DNA of 64,000 bases, taken from assembly GCA_965248855.1 (NCBI GenBank), contig CBDFKQ010000026.1, positions 84,375 through 148,374 on the forward strand. The letters run 5' to 3'. Below the pieces are notes generated by a model that was given only the letters and a program-made list of their open reading frames with translations, made no database searches and had not been told where the DNA came from. Every line of letters begins with the position of its first letter. Positions within the stretch are counted from its first letter, which is position 1. Source of the stretch: CBDFKQ01 sp965248855 (GTDB taxonomy: Bacteria > Bacteroidota > Bacteroidia > Cytophagales > 172606-1). A program made the translations under genes and the position numbers. This document shows positions 49,380 to 58,822 of this stretch, piece after piece.

Positions 49380-50237
49380 TTATTCCAATATATCATTATC
49401 TGTTTCATCTATTATAAAAGATAAAAGGTATTTTACCTCTTCTACTTTATCGGTATCTCCCGTTTTTTCAAAAGAAACAACCAAATTTCTTAAAACCCTT
49501 CTTATTATATCAATAGGCTGGCAAGGTTCATAAAAAATATCGGAGTGAGGTAGTGTAAGTTGGGTTAAATAACTATCAATATCTGTTTTAGAAAAAACGA
49601 TGCCCCTATTAAAAACATTGATATAAAATTGTGTTTCTGCGGATTTATAAGTTAAAATAAACAAATTGGGCAGATTAACACCATATATAGGCATTTTTAA
49701 TTTTTGGGCGATGAGCATATAAACCACGCATAATGAAATAGGGTTGCCTTTTTTACTTTCCAACACCACATTAATCATAGAATTATTTGGCGCATGAAAA
49801 TTTTTTGTATTTGCACCAAATTTCATTTTATTAAAAATTACATTATTAAGAGCCTTAACTTGTTCTAGAGGGTGCATATCATTTTTAAAATCAACCCAGG
49901 CTTCATAATATAATTGTTCGAATTCTTTTCTTAATTTTTCTAAAGATAAATCGGGATATTGATAAGTGGCCAACAACCATATGCCTTCAAGTAAATCGGA
50001 TTGGTTATTGTCTTTCCAATTTAGCAGCCTCGTTTTTAGGGAATCAAATTGTAAATGATGAATTAAATCTTCAATTTTTTTCTGTACAAAGGGATTGAAA
50101 TTTTTTTCCCATTCCTGTTCTAAAAAAGGAATTATAGTATCACCTAACGAAATTATTTGTTGTTCAACCAATTGTAAAACCTCCTTATCCTCATCATCCA
50201 GTAATGAAACCAGCGCTTTAAGTTCGTTATTCTTCAT
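49380..50237 (-). CDS. SirB1-like transglutaminase-fold protein
   Basis: 285 residues. An N-terminal helical repeat region (1-110, including ELKALVSLLDDEDKEVLQLV) precedes the Transglut_core2/SirB1 domain: VIFNKMKFGANTKNFHAPNNSMINVVLESKKGNPIS (parts), then LCVVYMLIAQKLKMPIYGVNLPN and FYINVFNRG. The family looks like a transglutaminase fold whose function is unknown. A cysteine follows GNPISL (C in LCVVY) and could be the nucleophile. Single gene, divergent from nothing close. Confidence 0.82.
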   Translation of the reverse strand: MKNNELKALVSLLDDEDKEVLQLVEQQIISLGDTIIPFLEQEWEKNFNPFVQKKIEDLIHHLQFDSLKTRLLNWKDNNQSDLLEGIWLLATYQYPDLSLEKLRKEFEQLYYEAWVDFKNDMHPLEQVKALNNVIFNKMKFGANTKNFHAPNNSMINVVLESKKGNPISLCVVYMLIAQKLKMPIYGVNLPNLFILTYKSAETQFYINVFNRGIVFSKTDIDSYLTQLTLPHSDIFYEPCQPIDIIRRVLRNLVVSFEKTGDTDKVEEVKYLLSFIIDETDNDILE

Positions 50238-50373
50238 ATTTTTTGTAGTAAAAAAACAAATTTATAATTTTCTTTTTACCTAAGAATTTAATGCCGGTAT
50301 TTATTTTTTGATTTTATTTTAAATCGTTAAAAATTAAAACTGAATTGTTGTGTCTCTGAGCCTTAAATTACTG

Positions 50374-50757
50374 TTAAATTTTTTTTGCATTTACTTCCTT
50401 TTTTATCCCTTTCTCGTCACTCAAATTCCTTCCCCATTTTGCTATCGCTTCCAACACGGGGATCAGCGTGACACCGAATTCGGTTAAACTGTATTCAACT
50501 TTGGGTGGAACAACCGGGTATAATTTTCTGTTTATTAATCCATCCTCTTCCAATTGTTTCAATTGTAGGCTGAGCATTTTTTCGGTTATATCCGGAATTA
50601 ATTTTTTTAATTCTCCAAACCTTTTTTTGTCTTTGCGCAAATACCACAAAACCACAGTTTTCCATTTTCCTCCAATAAAATCCATGGTAATATCCATCGC
50701 ACAATGGTATATTTTATCACCAATTTCAACTACTATTTGCTTATTATCAATTATCAT
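50374..50757 (-). CDS. HxlR-family transcriptional regulator
   Basis: 127 residues. The HxlR winged helix is clear: a cysteine followed by the first helix (YHCAMDITMDFIGGKWK), the recognition region KRFGELKKLIPDITEKMLSLQLKQLEEDGLI, and the wing VVPPKVEYSLTEFG. The N-terminal cysteine is the redox/electrophile sensor in several members. It is divergent from an NADP oxidoreductase gene, with a perfect inverted repeat between them, so it probably represses both itself and that gene. Confidence 0.92.
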   Translation of the reverse strand: MIIDNKQIVVEIGDKIYHCAMDITMDFIGGKWKTVVLWYLRKDKKRFGELKKLIPDITEKMLSLQLKQLEEDGLINRKLYPVVPPKVEYSLTEFGVTLIPVLEAIAKWGRNLSDEKGIKKEVNAKKI

Positions 50758-50783
50758 AATATATAAATTTTTTCAATTCCGTC

Positions 50784-50860
50784 AAAAATGATAGTTAATA
50801 TCCTGTAAAACAGTTATTGTATGAATAAAAAAAACAATTCATATTTGCACTATCATTTTT
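50784..50860. promoter_or_regulatory. Divergent promoter region with a 12-bp inverted repeat (likely HxlR operator)
   Basis: AAAAATGATAGT at 50784-50795 and ACTATCATTTTT at 50849-50860 are perfect reverse complements 53 bases apart. The right arm begins two bases after CATATTTG (50840-50847), a near-consensus -7 box for the oxidoreductase gene. The left arm overlaps CATTTTTG read on the minus strand, a similar box for the regulator gene. Each arm thus covers one start site. Confidence 0.65.
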
Positions 50861-50890
50861 ATAGTTACATACAAAAGTAAATAAAATTTT

Positions 50891-51556
50891 ATGAAAAAAA
50901 TTGGAATTATAGGAACAGGAGTTGTGGGTGAAACCATTGGTTCTAAATTAATTGAATTAGGCTACGAAGTTAAAATGGGAAGCCGAACTTCAACCAACGA
51001 AAAAGCAACAAAATGGAAAGATGGAAATGGATCAAGAGCAAGTAATGGTACTTTTAAAGATGCCGCAAAATTTGGAGAAATAATTTTTCTTTGTACAAAA
51101 GGAGAAATAACTCTTGAAGCTTTAAAAATGGCAGAAGTTGAAAATTTCAAAGGAAAAACTGTAATTGATATTTCTAATCCGCTTGATTTCTCAAAAGGAA
51201 TGCCTCCAAGTTTAATTCCTGAATTTTGTAATGTTTATTCATTGGGTGAAGCCGTGCAAGATCTGTTAGTGGGTTCGCATGTTGTAAAAACATTAAACAT
51301 TGTAAATGCACACATAATGGTAGATGCTAAATTATGTGGTGGAGATGCAACAATGCTTGTAAGTGGAAACGATGAAAATTCAAAAACAGAAGTAAAAGGA
51401 ATTTTAAATCAATTTGGTTGGAATGATATTATTGATCTTGGAGATATCACTACTGCCAGAGGTACTGAACAATTATTGCCGGTATGGGTAAGAATTTGGC
51501 AGGCAACAGGTAATGGTTATTTCGCTTTTAAAATAGTCGGTAATTTTCAAAAATAA
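50891..51556 (+). CDS. NADP oxidoreductase, F420-dependent-type Rossmann protein
   Basis: 221 residues. It opens with the dinucleotide loop IGIIGTGVVGETIGSKL and the strand end KMGSRTST (an Arg that favours NADP). DISNPLDFSKGMPP and VKTLNIVNAHIM follow, as in the NpdG/F420_oxidored family of reductases. The C-terminal part ends with GTEQLLPVWVRIWQATG. Members reduce F420 or other small substrates; Bacteroidota generally lack F420, so the substrate is open. It is controlled, by inference, by the divergent HxlR gene. Confidence 0.88.
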   Translation: MKKIGIIGTGVVGETIGSKLIELGYEVKMGSRTSTNEKATKWKDGNGSRASNGTFKDAAKFGEIIFLCTKGEITLEALKMAEVENFKGKTVIDISNPLDFSKGMPPSLIPEFCNVYSLGEAVQDLLVGSHVVKTLNIVNAHIMVDAKLCGGDATMLVSGNDENSKTEVKGILNQFGWNDIIDLGDITTARGTEQLLPVWVRIWQATGNGYFAFKIVGNFQK

Positions 51557-51572
51557 AATATTTAAAAAAGAC

Positions 51573-51618
51573 TTTTCAATAACATTTTATTTTAAAGGAA
51601 TAAAATGTTTATTGAAAA
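51573..51618. terminator. Terminator-like hairpin after the NADP oxidoreductase gene
   Basis: TTTTCAATAACATTTTAT (51573-51590) pairs with ATAAAATGTTTATTGAAAA (51599-51617) over 18 bp with a single bulge. It is AT-rich and lies 17 bases behind the stop codon. Confidence 0.7.
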
Positions 51619-52058
51619 ATAATTTGGAAGTTCCCTTATTGCGTTCAGATCCAATCTTTTATCCAAATCTCAAAAATTATAAAGCCTTCTCTTCAATTCA
51701 ATATAACTTAAGTGCGCTATTATATAGTAAGGTTATTTTTATCCGGTTTGATGTCAAATCCAATCTTCATCATTATTTGGATTTTATTATTATTTTGATA
51801 AATATTTCCTAATCTGGTAATTGATTTGATTTCCGAATAATGGCAGGCTTCTAAAACTAATTAAAACGTCTGAAATCTTACTCATATTTCATTACCGGTT
51901 TCGTTAATTTTGCAGTATTTAAAAAAGAATAGGAGGTGGTTTTTAAAAAGCAGCCTCTTTATAAAAATGAGTATCCAAAAAACGCCCGTTTAATTTTACC
52001 GACTCACAAAAACGGGTTTGTCACCAAAATTTTATAATTTTGCATATAAACTATCCAC
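51619..52058. other. Intergenic region without a recognised gene
   Basis: About 440 bases. A 66-codon frame here lacks any feature of a protein. An imperfect hairpin (GAGG/CCTC plus TTTTT/AAAAA) lies at ~51932-51958, and the -7 element of the next gene is at the right end. Confidence 0.45.
52035..52042 (+). promoter_or_regulatory. -7 promoter element of the T9SS-substrate gene
   Basis: TAATTTTG lies 16 bases before the ATG at 52059; the expected leader is about 12 bases. Confidence 0.5.
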
Positions 52059-53099
52059 ATGAAATTTTTAATAATCTTTATAATGCAGCTGGTTTATTGC
52101 ATGGTTATCAGCCAGCCAACTTTAAAATATTTACAGTTTCAAAACCCTTCCTTTGAAGCAAATGTAACATACGATAATTTTTTCTTGCCTCGTAATCCCC
52201 CGGAATGGAGTTCCTGTATCTTAAATGCAGAACCCGATATTTTAAACGGAGTTTATGGAGAAACTCATCCACCTTCTGACGGCAAAACATATGTAGGTCT
52301 ATTTTACAATGATAGTTTTAACGAGGAAACGAATCAAAAATTGACCTTGAAAAAAAACATAAATTATAACTTTACGGTAGATCTGGCTAATGCTAAGCCG
52401 GATCTTTATTCGGTACCGATTAGAATGAAAGTTTGGAGTTATAATTCAGATTGTGCCAAAAAGATTTATTGTGGCAATCACCTTTTATAGATCATCACTA
52501 TTGGAAAAGCTATTTCGTTAGTTTTACATCCACTGCAGACGTACAGGGAATCATGTTTGAAGCTTGGGGCAACGCAAATACTTATGGTTATATATTAATG
52601 GACAACCTGTCTCCTGTTGAATTTTGTGAAGGGTGGGAAGAGACGGTTTGTGTTGATGACAGCCACTGGTAAATGCTTACCCGATAGGCTTACCCGATAC
52701 CAATTGGCAGGTTATCTGGAAAAAAAATAATATCATTGCTTCTGATATAACTGCCAAACATTTATGGCTTAAAACAAGCGGGGATTATTCTGTGGAAATA
52801 AAAAAGGGTGTGGTATCATATAAATTAAATTTAAGCTAAGAAATCAGGAATGCGAAAGGGATATATTCATCCCTAATGTAATAACCCCGAACGGTGACGG
52901 CAAAAATGATACTTTTAAAATTATAGGACTTTCGCCCGGTAAATGGTCATTATTTATTTATAACCGTTGGGGTAAACTTGTATATCAAAACTCCGAATAC
53001 AATGATGAATGGCAGGGAGAGTCAACTGTCGGTATTTATTATTATTGCCTTAAAAGCCACGTTAGTAACCGCAACCTCAAGGGATGTATCCATGTTTAA
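52059..53099 (+). pseudogene. Decayed T9SS type B sorting-domain (gliding-motility-associated CHU_C) surface protein
   Basis: It starts with a signal peptide (FLIIFIMQLVYCMVISQ) and a carbohydrate-binding-like domain (NPSFEANVTYDNFFLPRNPP). The frame breaks at an A run (52458-52462), continues as KDLLWQSPFIDHHYWKSYF, and meets a stop at ~52671. It then passes through a 13-bp tandem duplication (GCTTACCCGATAG, 52675-52687 and 52688-52700), and resumes as LPDTNWQVIWKKNN and finally DIFIPNVITPNGDGKNDTF with the CHU_C ending to a TAA at 53097. PNVITPNGDGKND is the hallmark of the type B sorting domain. Three or more lesions make it non-functional. Confidence 0.8.
52675..52700 (+). repeat. 13-bp tandem duplication inside the decayed T9SS substrate gene
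   Basis: GCTTACCCGATAG is followed directly by GCTTACCCGATAC. Thirteen bases change the reading frame. Confidence 0.9.
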
Positions 53100-53613
53100 A
53101 TTAATTGACCTCGTTTACTTTTATCACCTAATTTTAACCCTTCTAAAAAGTTGAACCGCCTTAGAGTAAGTGTTGATCTTGAAAAGGATACTTATTTAAG
53201 TAAAAAAAGGGAAATACCGGGTTAAACAAATTAAATTGATTTATTTAAAAATATTTTAAATATTTACTTAAATTACTTGAAATAAATTTAAGTATTTAAT
53301 TAAAATTTATTATCTTTGTATAGGGATTACATAACTGCGTATTATTATTCTCAACCGGCTATAATTAAATTTTCCTATGTTAACCAAAGATTATCTTTTT
53401 AAAATTCTGATGTAAGAAATTTGTTAATGTGTGAGTTTGATGATACTTTTGCAATACCATAACGCAACCCATTAATTTATTATTATTTAACGTCCTTTTC
53501 TTCTCGGTCCTGCCGATTAAAAATTTATCAAGCGTTAATACAAACCTGTAATTTACTTTAAGAGCCTGTAGGTAATTTCCTATTGGTTCATTGACTAACT
53601 ACTTTCCCGACAT
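53100..53613. other. Intergenic region before the LRR gene
   Basis: About 510 bases. TATCTTTG at 53311-53318 is a perfect -7 element; if it drives the LRR gene the leader would be ~290 bases. The segment 53220-53300 is nearly pure A/T. No gene is seen. Confidence 0.45.
53311..53318 (+). promoter_or_regulatory. Perfect -7 promoter element
   Basis: TATCTTTG matches TAnnTTTG. The nearest downstream gene on this strand is the LRR gene at 53614. Confidence 0.45.
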
Positions 53614-55210
53614 ATGAAAAAAATTTATTTGCAAGCAATTGCCCTTGTATGGCTGTGCTTTTTATTTTCCTTTAATAAAAGTTACTGTCAAAGCAAGCTC
53701 CTTTCTCTCGAGGAATTAAATAATTAAAAACCTTTTCATTTCTTTAAGTGAAGCGATCAAAAACCCTTTAAAGGTTTATAAGCTTGCTTTATGTGATTCA
53801 ATCGGAAGTTTTCCCGATCAAATACTAAAATTTAAAAACCTGCAGGTGCTTGAACTCAATTATACGGCACTTGATCATATACCTCCGAGGATTTCAGCCC
53901 TTAAAAACCTGCAGGTGCTTGATTTAAGCAATAATAAATTCAGACATTTTCCCCTTGCTCTACTTTCACTGCCCAATTTAGTTGTACTTAAGCTTTCTGA
54001 AAACCAGGTGGATTCTTTACCTACTGGCCTAGCTAAGTTAAAAAAGCTTAAAAGCCTGCAAATCGTAAATAATAAAATCACTTCAGTCCCTGCCGAAATA
54101 GATTCCCTTAAGCTGCCTGACCTGCAGATAAGGTCTGCTTCCTTTAAAGGGCTCTTGAAAAAAGAAGAATTAGGGTTAACCAAAACTTTTGAAAGTTTGG
54201 AAGCTGCTTTAAAGCATCCGGAAAGTGTTTATAAACTTTCACTGTCCAACATAAAAGAACTGGGGCCGGATATCGGTAAATTTAAAAACCTGCAGGAACT
54301 GCATGTAAACAACAACGGGCTAAGCTCTTTCCCTAAAGAGATCGGCGACTTAAAGAATTTGCAGGTACTTAATGCGGGCAACAACAAACTCACAGCTTTA
54401 CCGGAAGAAATTGGAAAGCTTAAAAACTTGGAACATTTAAATATTGGTTTAAACAAACTAACCAATTTACCTGAAGGCTTGGGAGGATTGGAAAAGTTAA
54501 GCAACCTGCAAGCTGGAGGTAACCAATTAAGCAGCTTGCCGAATTCAATAGAAAAGCTAACGAATTTAAAAAGCCTAAGTATAGGAAGCAATAAACTAAG
54601 TACTTTCCCTGCCAGCATCAATAAACTTACCAATCTGGAAAACCTGCATGCACCTGAAAACCTTATCAGCAGTTTACCGGAAATACCGGGGCTTAAGAAA
54701 TTAAAAACCTTGCACATTGGGGGCAATAAACTGGAAGGCTTACCAAAAAGTATAGGCAATTTGGATAATCTTAAAAGCCTTGATTTGCAAAGCAATATCC
54801 TTACATCCCTACCCAATGAAATCACTCATATTAAAGGGCTTGAAAAGTTAAAACTAAGTGGCAACCAATTGACAAGTTTACCTCAAGACCTCTCTGGCTT
54901 AAAAGAACTCCAAAGTTTAGATTTGCAAGGCAACTTGCTCACATCTTTACCACAATCAATAGGAAAGGTAAGCAAACTTAAGTTTTTAAACATTGGTAAC
55001 AATAAACTCACCAAGCTACCCAATGAAATGAACCAGTTAACCCAACTACAAGATTTAAATGCATGGGGCAATAAAATAGACAACGTGCCTGAAGGGCTTT
55101 CTAATTTGAAAAAACTGGAAAGTTTTAAACTCAATACTTCCGGATGGAGTGCCCTTGATTTGAGCAAGCTCAGGACGGGATTGAGCGGGACAATGGTGAG
55201 GGGGTTTTAA
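53614..55210 (+). pseudogene. Secreted leucine-rich-repeat protein, frameshifted after its signal peptide
   Basis: ATG 53614 opens a signal peptide (QAIALVWLCFLFSFNKSYCQ) and stops at TAA 53725-53727. The next frame takes over at IKNLFISLSEAIKNPLKVYK and is open to 55210, with about 17 leucine-rich repeats of 23 residues on the pattern LKNLQVLNAGNNKLTALPEE. One extra base in the AT-rich run near 53721 explains the break. As it stands, translation would have to start inside the repeats (about 53846) and give a leaderless LRR protein. LRR arcs bind proteins; the original was probably exported by the Sec system. Short spacing (41 bases) links it to the RHS-like gene that follows. Confidence 0.8.
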
Positions 55211-55251
55211 AAGGAAACTAAAAATAACTTAAAATAAAAATTTACTATTTT

Positions 55252-58200
55252 ATGAAAAAAACAAGTCTTACAATTTATTTTTGCTTTTTAACAAAAATCC
55301 TTTGGGCTCAAAACAATATAATTCCACCGGCGCCCACTATGACTGCTTTTGCAAAATATGGTGATATACCGGTAAGCACCTATACCGGCATCCCCAATAT
55401 CTCTATTCCTATATATACAATAACCGACAAAGGTATTGAATTGCCTATATCATTAAGTTACCATGCTTCCGGGATTAAAGTATCAGAGGAAGCATCCTGG
55501 TGCGGACTTGCCTGGTCTTTAAATGCAGGTGGTTCCATTACACACATTGTTAAAGGAAGAAATGATCTTGGTAATTTCACAGACGGATACATTAGAAAAG
55601 ATGTTCCGGTTCCTAATTGCGATCCTCCCTCCTTTATTCTTCAGAATAACTGCATAGCTAAAATTTGCTCTCAAACAAACCAAGTAGAAAGAGTGGATTA
55701 TTCAGGAGTACTCGGTTGGGCTGTTGAACACGGAGGTCGTGACTTAGATTGGGAGCCGGACATATTTATTTACAATTTTGGAAATTCTACCGGCAAGTTC
55801 TTTTTTGATCAAAAAGGTAATATTCATTTGTTGAACCAAGATGATTTACTTATAACTCTTTATTGGGATGGGAATGCGCCCAGATTTAAAATAATAGACG
55901 CGGAAGGTACACAATATAATTTTGGCAATACGGAGACTACTGCTAATTATAATCCTAATAATAAAGATCAAGCTGTTTTTACGGGCTGGTATCTTAGCGA
56001 GATCAAAGGAACCAAAGGCGAAGTGATTTCTTTAGAATATGATGATAAGGAATTTATTTCTCAAACTACTTACTCTGAAACAAAGGCATTCATAAATACT
56101 TGTTTAGAAACACTTGAAGAAAGAGATAATCGTACATTTAATGGAGGTCAAATTTATACTACGAATATTTTAAATTTATCTAAAATACGATTTTCAACAG
56201 GATATATTGACTTTAAAGCCAACCCAAGCAGGCAGGACCTAAAGGACTACACGGGTAATAAAAGCGCACATCAGCTTGATACCATTAAAATTTTAAATTA
56301 TAAAAATGAAATAATAAAGATTTTCACATTTAACTATGGATATTATATTAGTGCTTTGGAATCAACTAATTTTGATTACTCACCCGGCGTGTCCAACAAA
56401 CGTCTTCGGCTTGACGGATTAAATGAAATTAACACAGTTAGTCAAAAAGTCTTACGTCATTCATTTACTTATAACAGTAAGCCTTTACCATGTAAAAACT
56501 CATTTTCAAGTGACCGATGGGGATTTTACAATGGAATATATAATAGGGTAATGATACCCACATTTCTTGGAATTGTAGGCGATAAAACTTATCAATTTGA
56601 TGGAGCCAATAGAAAAGCAAATGCTGAGTTTGTTACAGCCGGTTTAATTGAAAGAATTGATTATCCTACCGGAGGATACACACAGTTTTCTTTTGAGCCT
56701 AACGATTTCAGTAATAACGACCACACTTCGGGTAATTATGATACCTTTAATTATTCTACTTATAGTGCAAACGATGTTAAGCCTCAAAATTCTAATGACA
56801 GAAATACTCAAAACAATATAAATTTTACAGTATCTCAGGAGGAATCAACAAATGGGGTTTATGTAACTGCTTATACCGATTTTTACAATAATAATACTAT
56901 CGAGTGTGGTATATTAGGTAACCCATGTTATGACCCAACGGGAAATACAAAATATTATAATATGTATGTGAAGATCATGGGAGGTCCAAACTTTAGCCAG
57001 GAGTTTTTTAGCCAATCAATTAATAATACTGCCACTTATCTTACCTCTAAATTAATTTTTCTAAATCCCGGGCAATATATGTTAGTTACAAAGCTACCTG
57101 ATAATTTACAAAATAATCAGGGGGCATACGCTACGATATCAGTTAATGTTTATCGAGATAGTCCTAAATCATTAGGTGGCGGTGCAAGGGTGAAGCAAGT
57201 AGTGAGTTATGATGGTTTTGATCATAATAAAGATATGATTAAAAACTATTGTTATACCTTAAACGACAACAGCAGTTCCGGGCTGGTAATGTCTTATCCT
57301 ATGTTTCATTTTTGGAATACTCATACTCAGAAGGTCTATAGTACAAAACCTGAATTTTTGTATTGGAATTCGGGCCAAATAATTACAGGTACCTCTGATT
57401 CTTATTCCGGGGCAAGTACTTCATCGCAAGGAAGCTATGTGGGATACTCACATATTAAAGTCTCGTACGGAACAAATGGGGAAAATGGTTATTCAATATA
57501 TGATTATATCAATACACCTGATAGGCCTAATGGAATCTTCCTGGCAGGCTATCCTTCTTTTACGCCTTATAATCTGAATGGTAAGTTAATCTCACAAACT
57601 GACTTTGATGCCAATAATATTAAAAAAAGGCATTCAGAATACGGTTATTCCTCTTATAAAACGGAAAGAATTTTTGGGATGTTTGCAGAATCACATCCTA
57701 GCTCTAAGGTTTATGATTTATCGTGGGAACCTGCCCCTCTTGATGCAGGTTTCTCACCTGGTACAATTCCTGGCTGCCTTAATATTTTTTCCTATTATAC
57801 CTATGCGTACGATTGCTATAAGGTTCTGCCTACTTCTTTATTAGAAACTATATATAATAAAAATGATCCTAATCAGTTTGTTACTACTAATACTAAATAT
57901 AGTTATGACAATCCATTACATATGAAACCCACACTGGTTACTACATCGACCAGTAATAATGTGAACAGGGTTATGGCAACAGAATATACTTATAGCCTTG
58001 ATTATAAATCCCCATGTCGGAAGAATTTGGATAATTGTACTAAAGACCCTTTGTCCTGTCAAACAGATTTCTTAAACTGTACCAATCAAAATCCATCTTC
58101 AAGGATGTCTGCCATCAACCAAATGCAGACCAACCACATGATTGCCCCTGTAGAAACAAGGCAATATGTACAAGATGGGAACAGTACCTTGTTAACAGGT

Positions 58201-58773
58201 TCTGCCTTTCAAGAATATACCATCAGTGAAGGGTTTGTCTGTCCGGTAAGTCTATATACGCTCCCATTGTCTAATACCAACTCTGCCGGCTTTATAAAAT
58301 CTGCCGTATCCGATCAGAATGATTTAATCATAGACAATAAATATGAATTACGCTACAATAAAATTTATAAGGATGCGAACCAGATTCAGGTAAGGAAATC
58401 AAATGACATCCCTATAACTTACCTCTGGGGCTACAATAACACCTACCCCATCGCAGAAATTAAAAATGCTACCTACGCTCAAGTACAATCCGTATTAACC
58501 CAGACCACAATAGATCAACTTGCTTCCGCAAGCCCCGGCACAGATGCCCAAGTCAGGCAAACCTTACAGGTTTTACGGACAGACCCCCGCCTTAAAAAAG
58601 CTATGGTTACCACCTATACCTATGCACCTTTAATCGGCATGACATCAAAAACAGATGAAAATAATATCACTACCTTTTTTGAGTATGATGCCTTCCAAAG
58701 ATTAAAGAACGCCAAAGACCGGGACGGCAACATCATCAAAAACTATAATTACCATTATAAAGGTCAGCCTTAA
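55252..58773 (+). CDS. Large exported YD/RHS-type protein, N-terminal partner
   Basis: 1,173 residues with a signal peptide (LTIYFCFLTKILWAQN). The N-terminus has AKYGDIPVSTYTGIPNISIP and LPISLSYHASGIKVSEEASW followed by GLAWSLNAGGSITH, the characteristic opening of Bacteroidota RHS/SpvB-like proteins. A long beta-rich body follows with Tyr/Asn-rich strands, and the C-terminal 60 residues are YD repeats (TTYTYAPLIGMTSKTDENN, FFEYDAFQRLKNAKDRDGN). It ends without a core or toxin domain. The next gene starts 49 bases on and carries the RHS core, so the two probably work together as a surface or shell-forming pair. No frame break is seen. Confidence 0.8.
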   Translation: MKKTSLTIYFCFLTKILWAQNNIIPPAPTMTAFAKYGDIPVSTYTGIPNISIPIYTITDKGIELPISLSYHASGIKVSEEASWCGLAWSLNAGGSITHIVKGRNDLGNFTDGYIRKDVPVPNCDPPSFILQNNCIAKICSQTNQVERVDYSGVLGWAVEHGGRDLDWEPDIFIYNFGNSTGKFFFDQKGNIHLLNQDDLLITLYWDGNAPRFKIIDAEGTQYNFGNTETTANYNPNNKDQAVFTGWYLSEIKGTKGEVISLEYDDKEFISQTTYSETKAFINTCLETLEERDNRTFNGGQIYTTNILNLSKIRFSTGYIDFKANPSRQDLKDYTGNKSAHQLDTIKILNYKNEIIKIFTFNYGYYISALESTNFDYSPGVSNKRLRLDGLNEINTVSQKVLRHSFTYNSKPLPCKNSFSSDRWGFYNGIYNRVMIPTFLGIVGDKTYQFDGANRKANAEFVTAGLIERIDYPTGGYTQFSFEPNDFSNNDHTSGNYDTFNYSTYSANDVKPQNSNDRNTQNNINFTVSQEESTNGVYVTAYTDFYNNNTIECGILGNPCYDPTGNTKYYNMYVKIMGGPNFSQEFFSQSINNTATYLTSKLIFLNPGQYMLVTKLPDNLQNNQGAYATISVNVYRDSPKSLGGGARVKQVVSYDGFDHNKDMIKNYCYTLNDNSSSGLVMSYPMFHFWNTHTQKVYSTKPEFLYWNSGQIITGTSDSYSGASTSSQGSYVGYSHIKVSYGTNGENGYSIYDYINTPDRPNGIFLAGYPSFTPYNLNGKLISQTDFDANNIKKRHSEYGYSSYKTERIFGMFAESHPSSKVYDLSWEPAPLDAGFSPGTIPGCLNIFSYYTYAYDCYKVLPTSLLETIYNKNDPNQFVTTNTKYSYDNPLHMKPTLVTTSTSNNVNRVMATEYTYSLDYKSPCRKNLDNCTKDPLSCQTDFLNCTNQNPSSRMSAINQMQTNHMIAPVETRQYVQDGNSTLLTGSAFQEYTISEGFVCPVSLYTLPLSNTNSAGFIKSAVSDQNDLIIDNKYELRYNKIYKDANQIQVRKSNDIPITYLWGYNNTYPIAEIKNATYAQVQSVLTQTTIDQLASASPGTDAQVRQTLQVLRTDPRLKKAMVTTYTYAPLIGMTSKTDENNITTFFEYDAFQRLKNAKDRDGNIIKNYNYHYKGQP

Positions 58774-58822
58774 TTAAAATCCCGGTAACAAATACTATAA
58801 AATTACTTTTTCCTTAAACATT

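Noticed and set aside
51612..51812. 66-codon frame behind the NADP oxidoreductase
   Set aside because: It begins inside the terminator hairpin and shows no protein-like composition.
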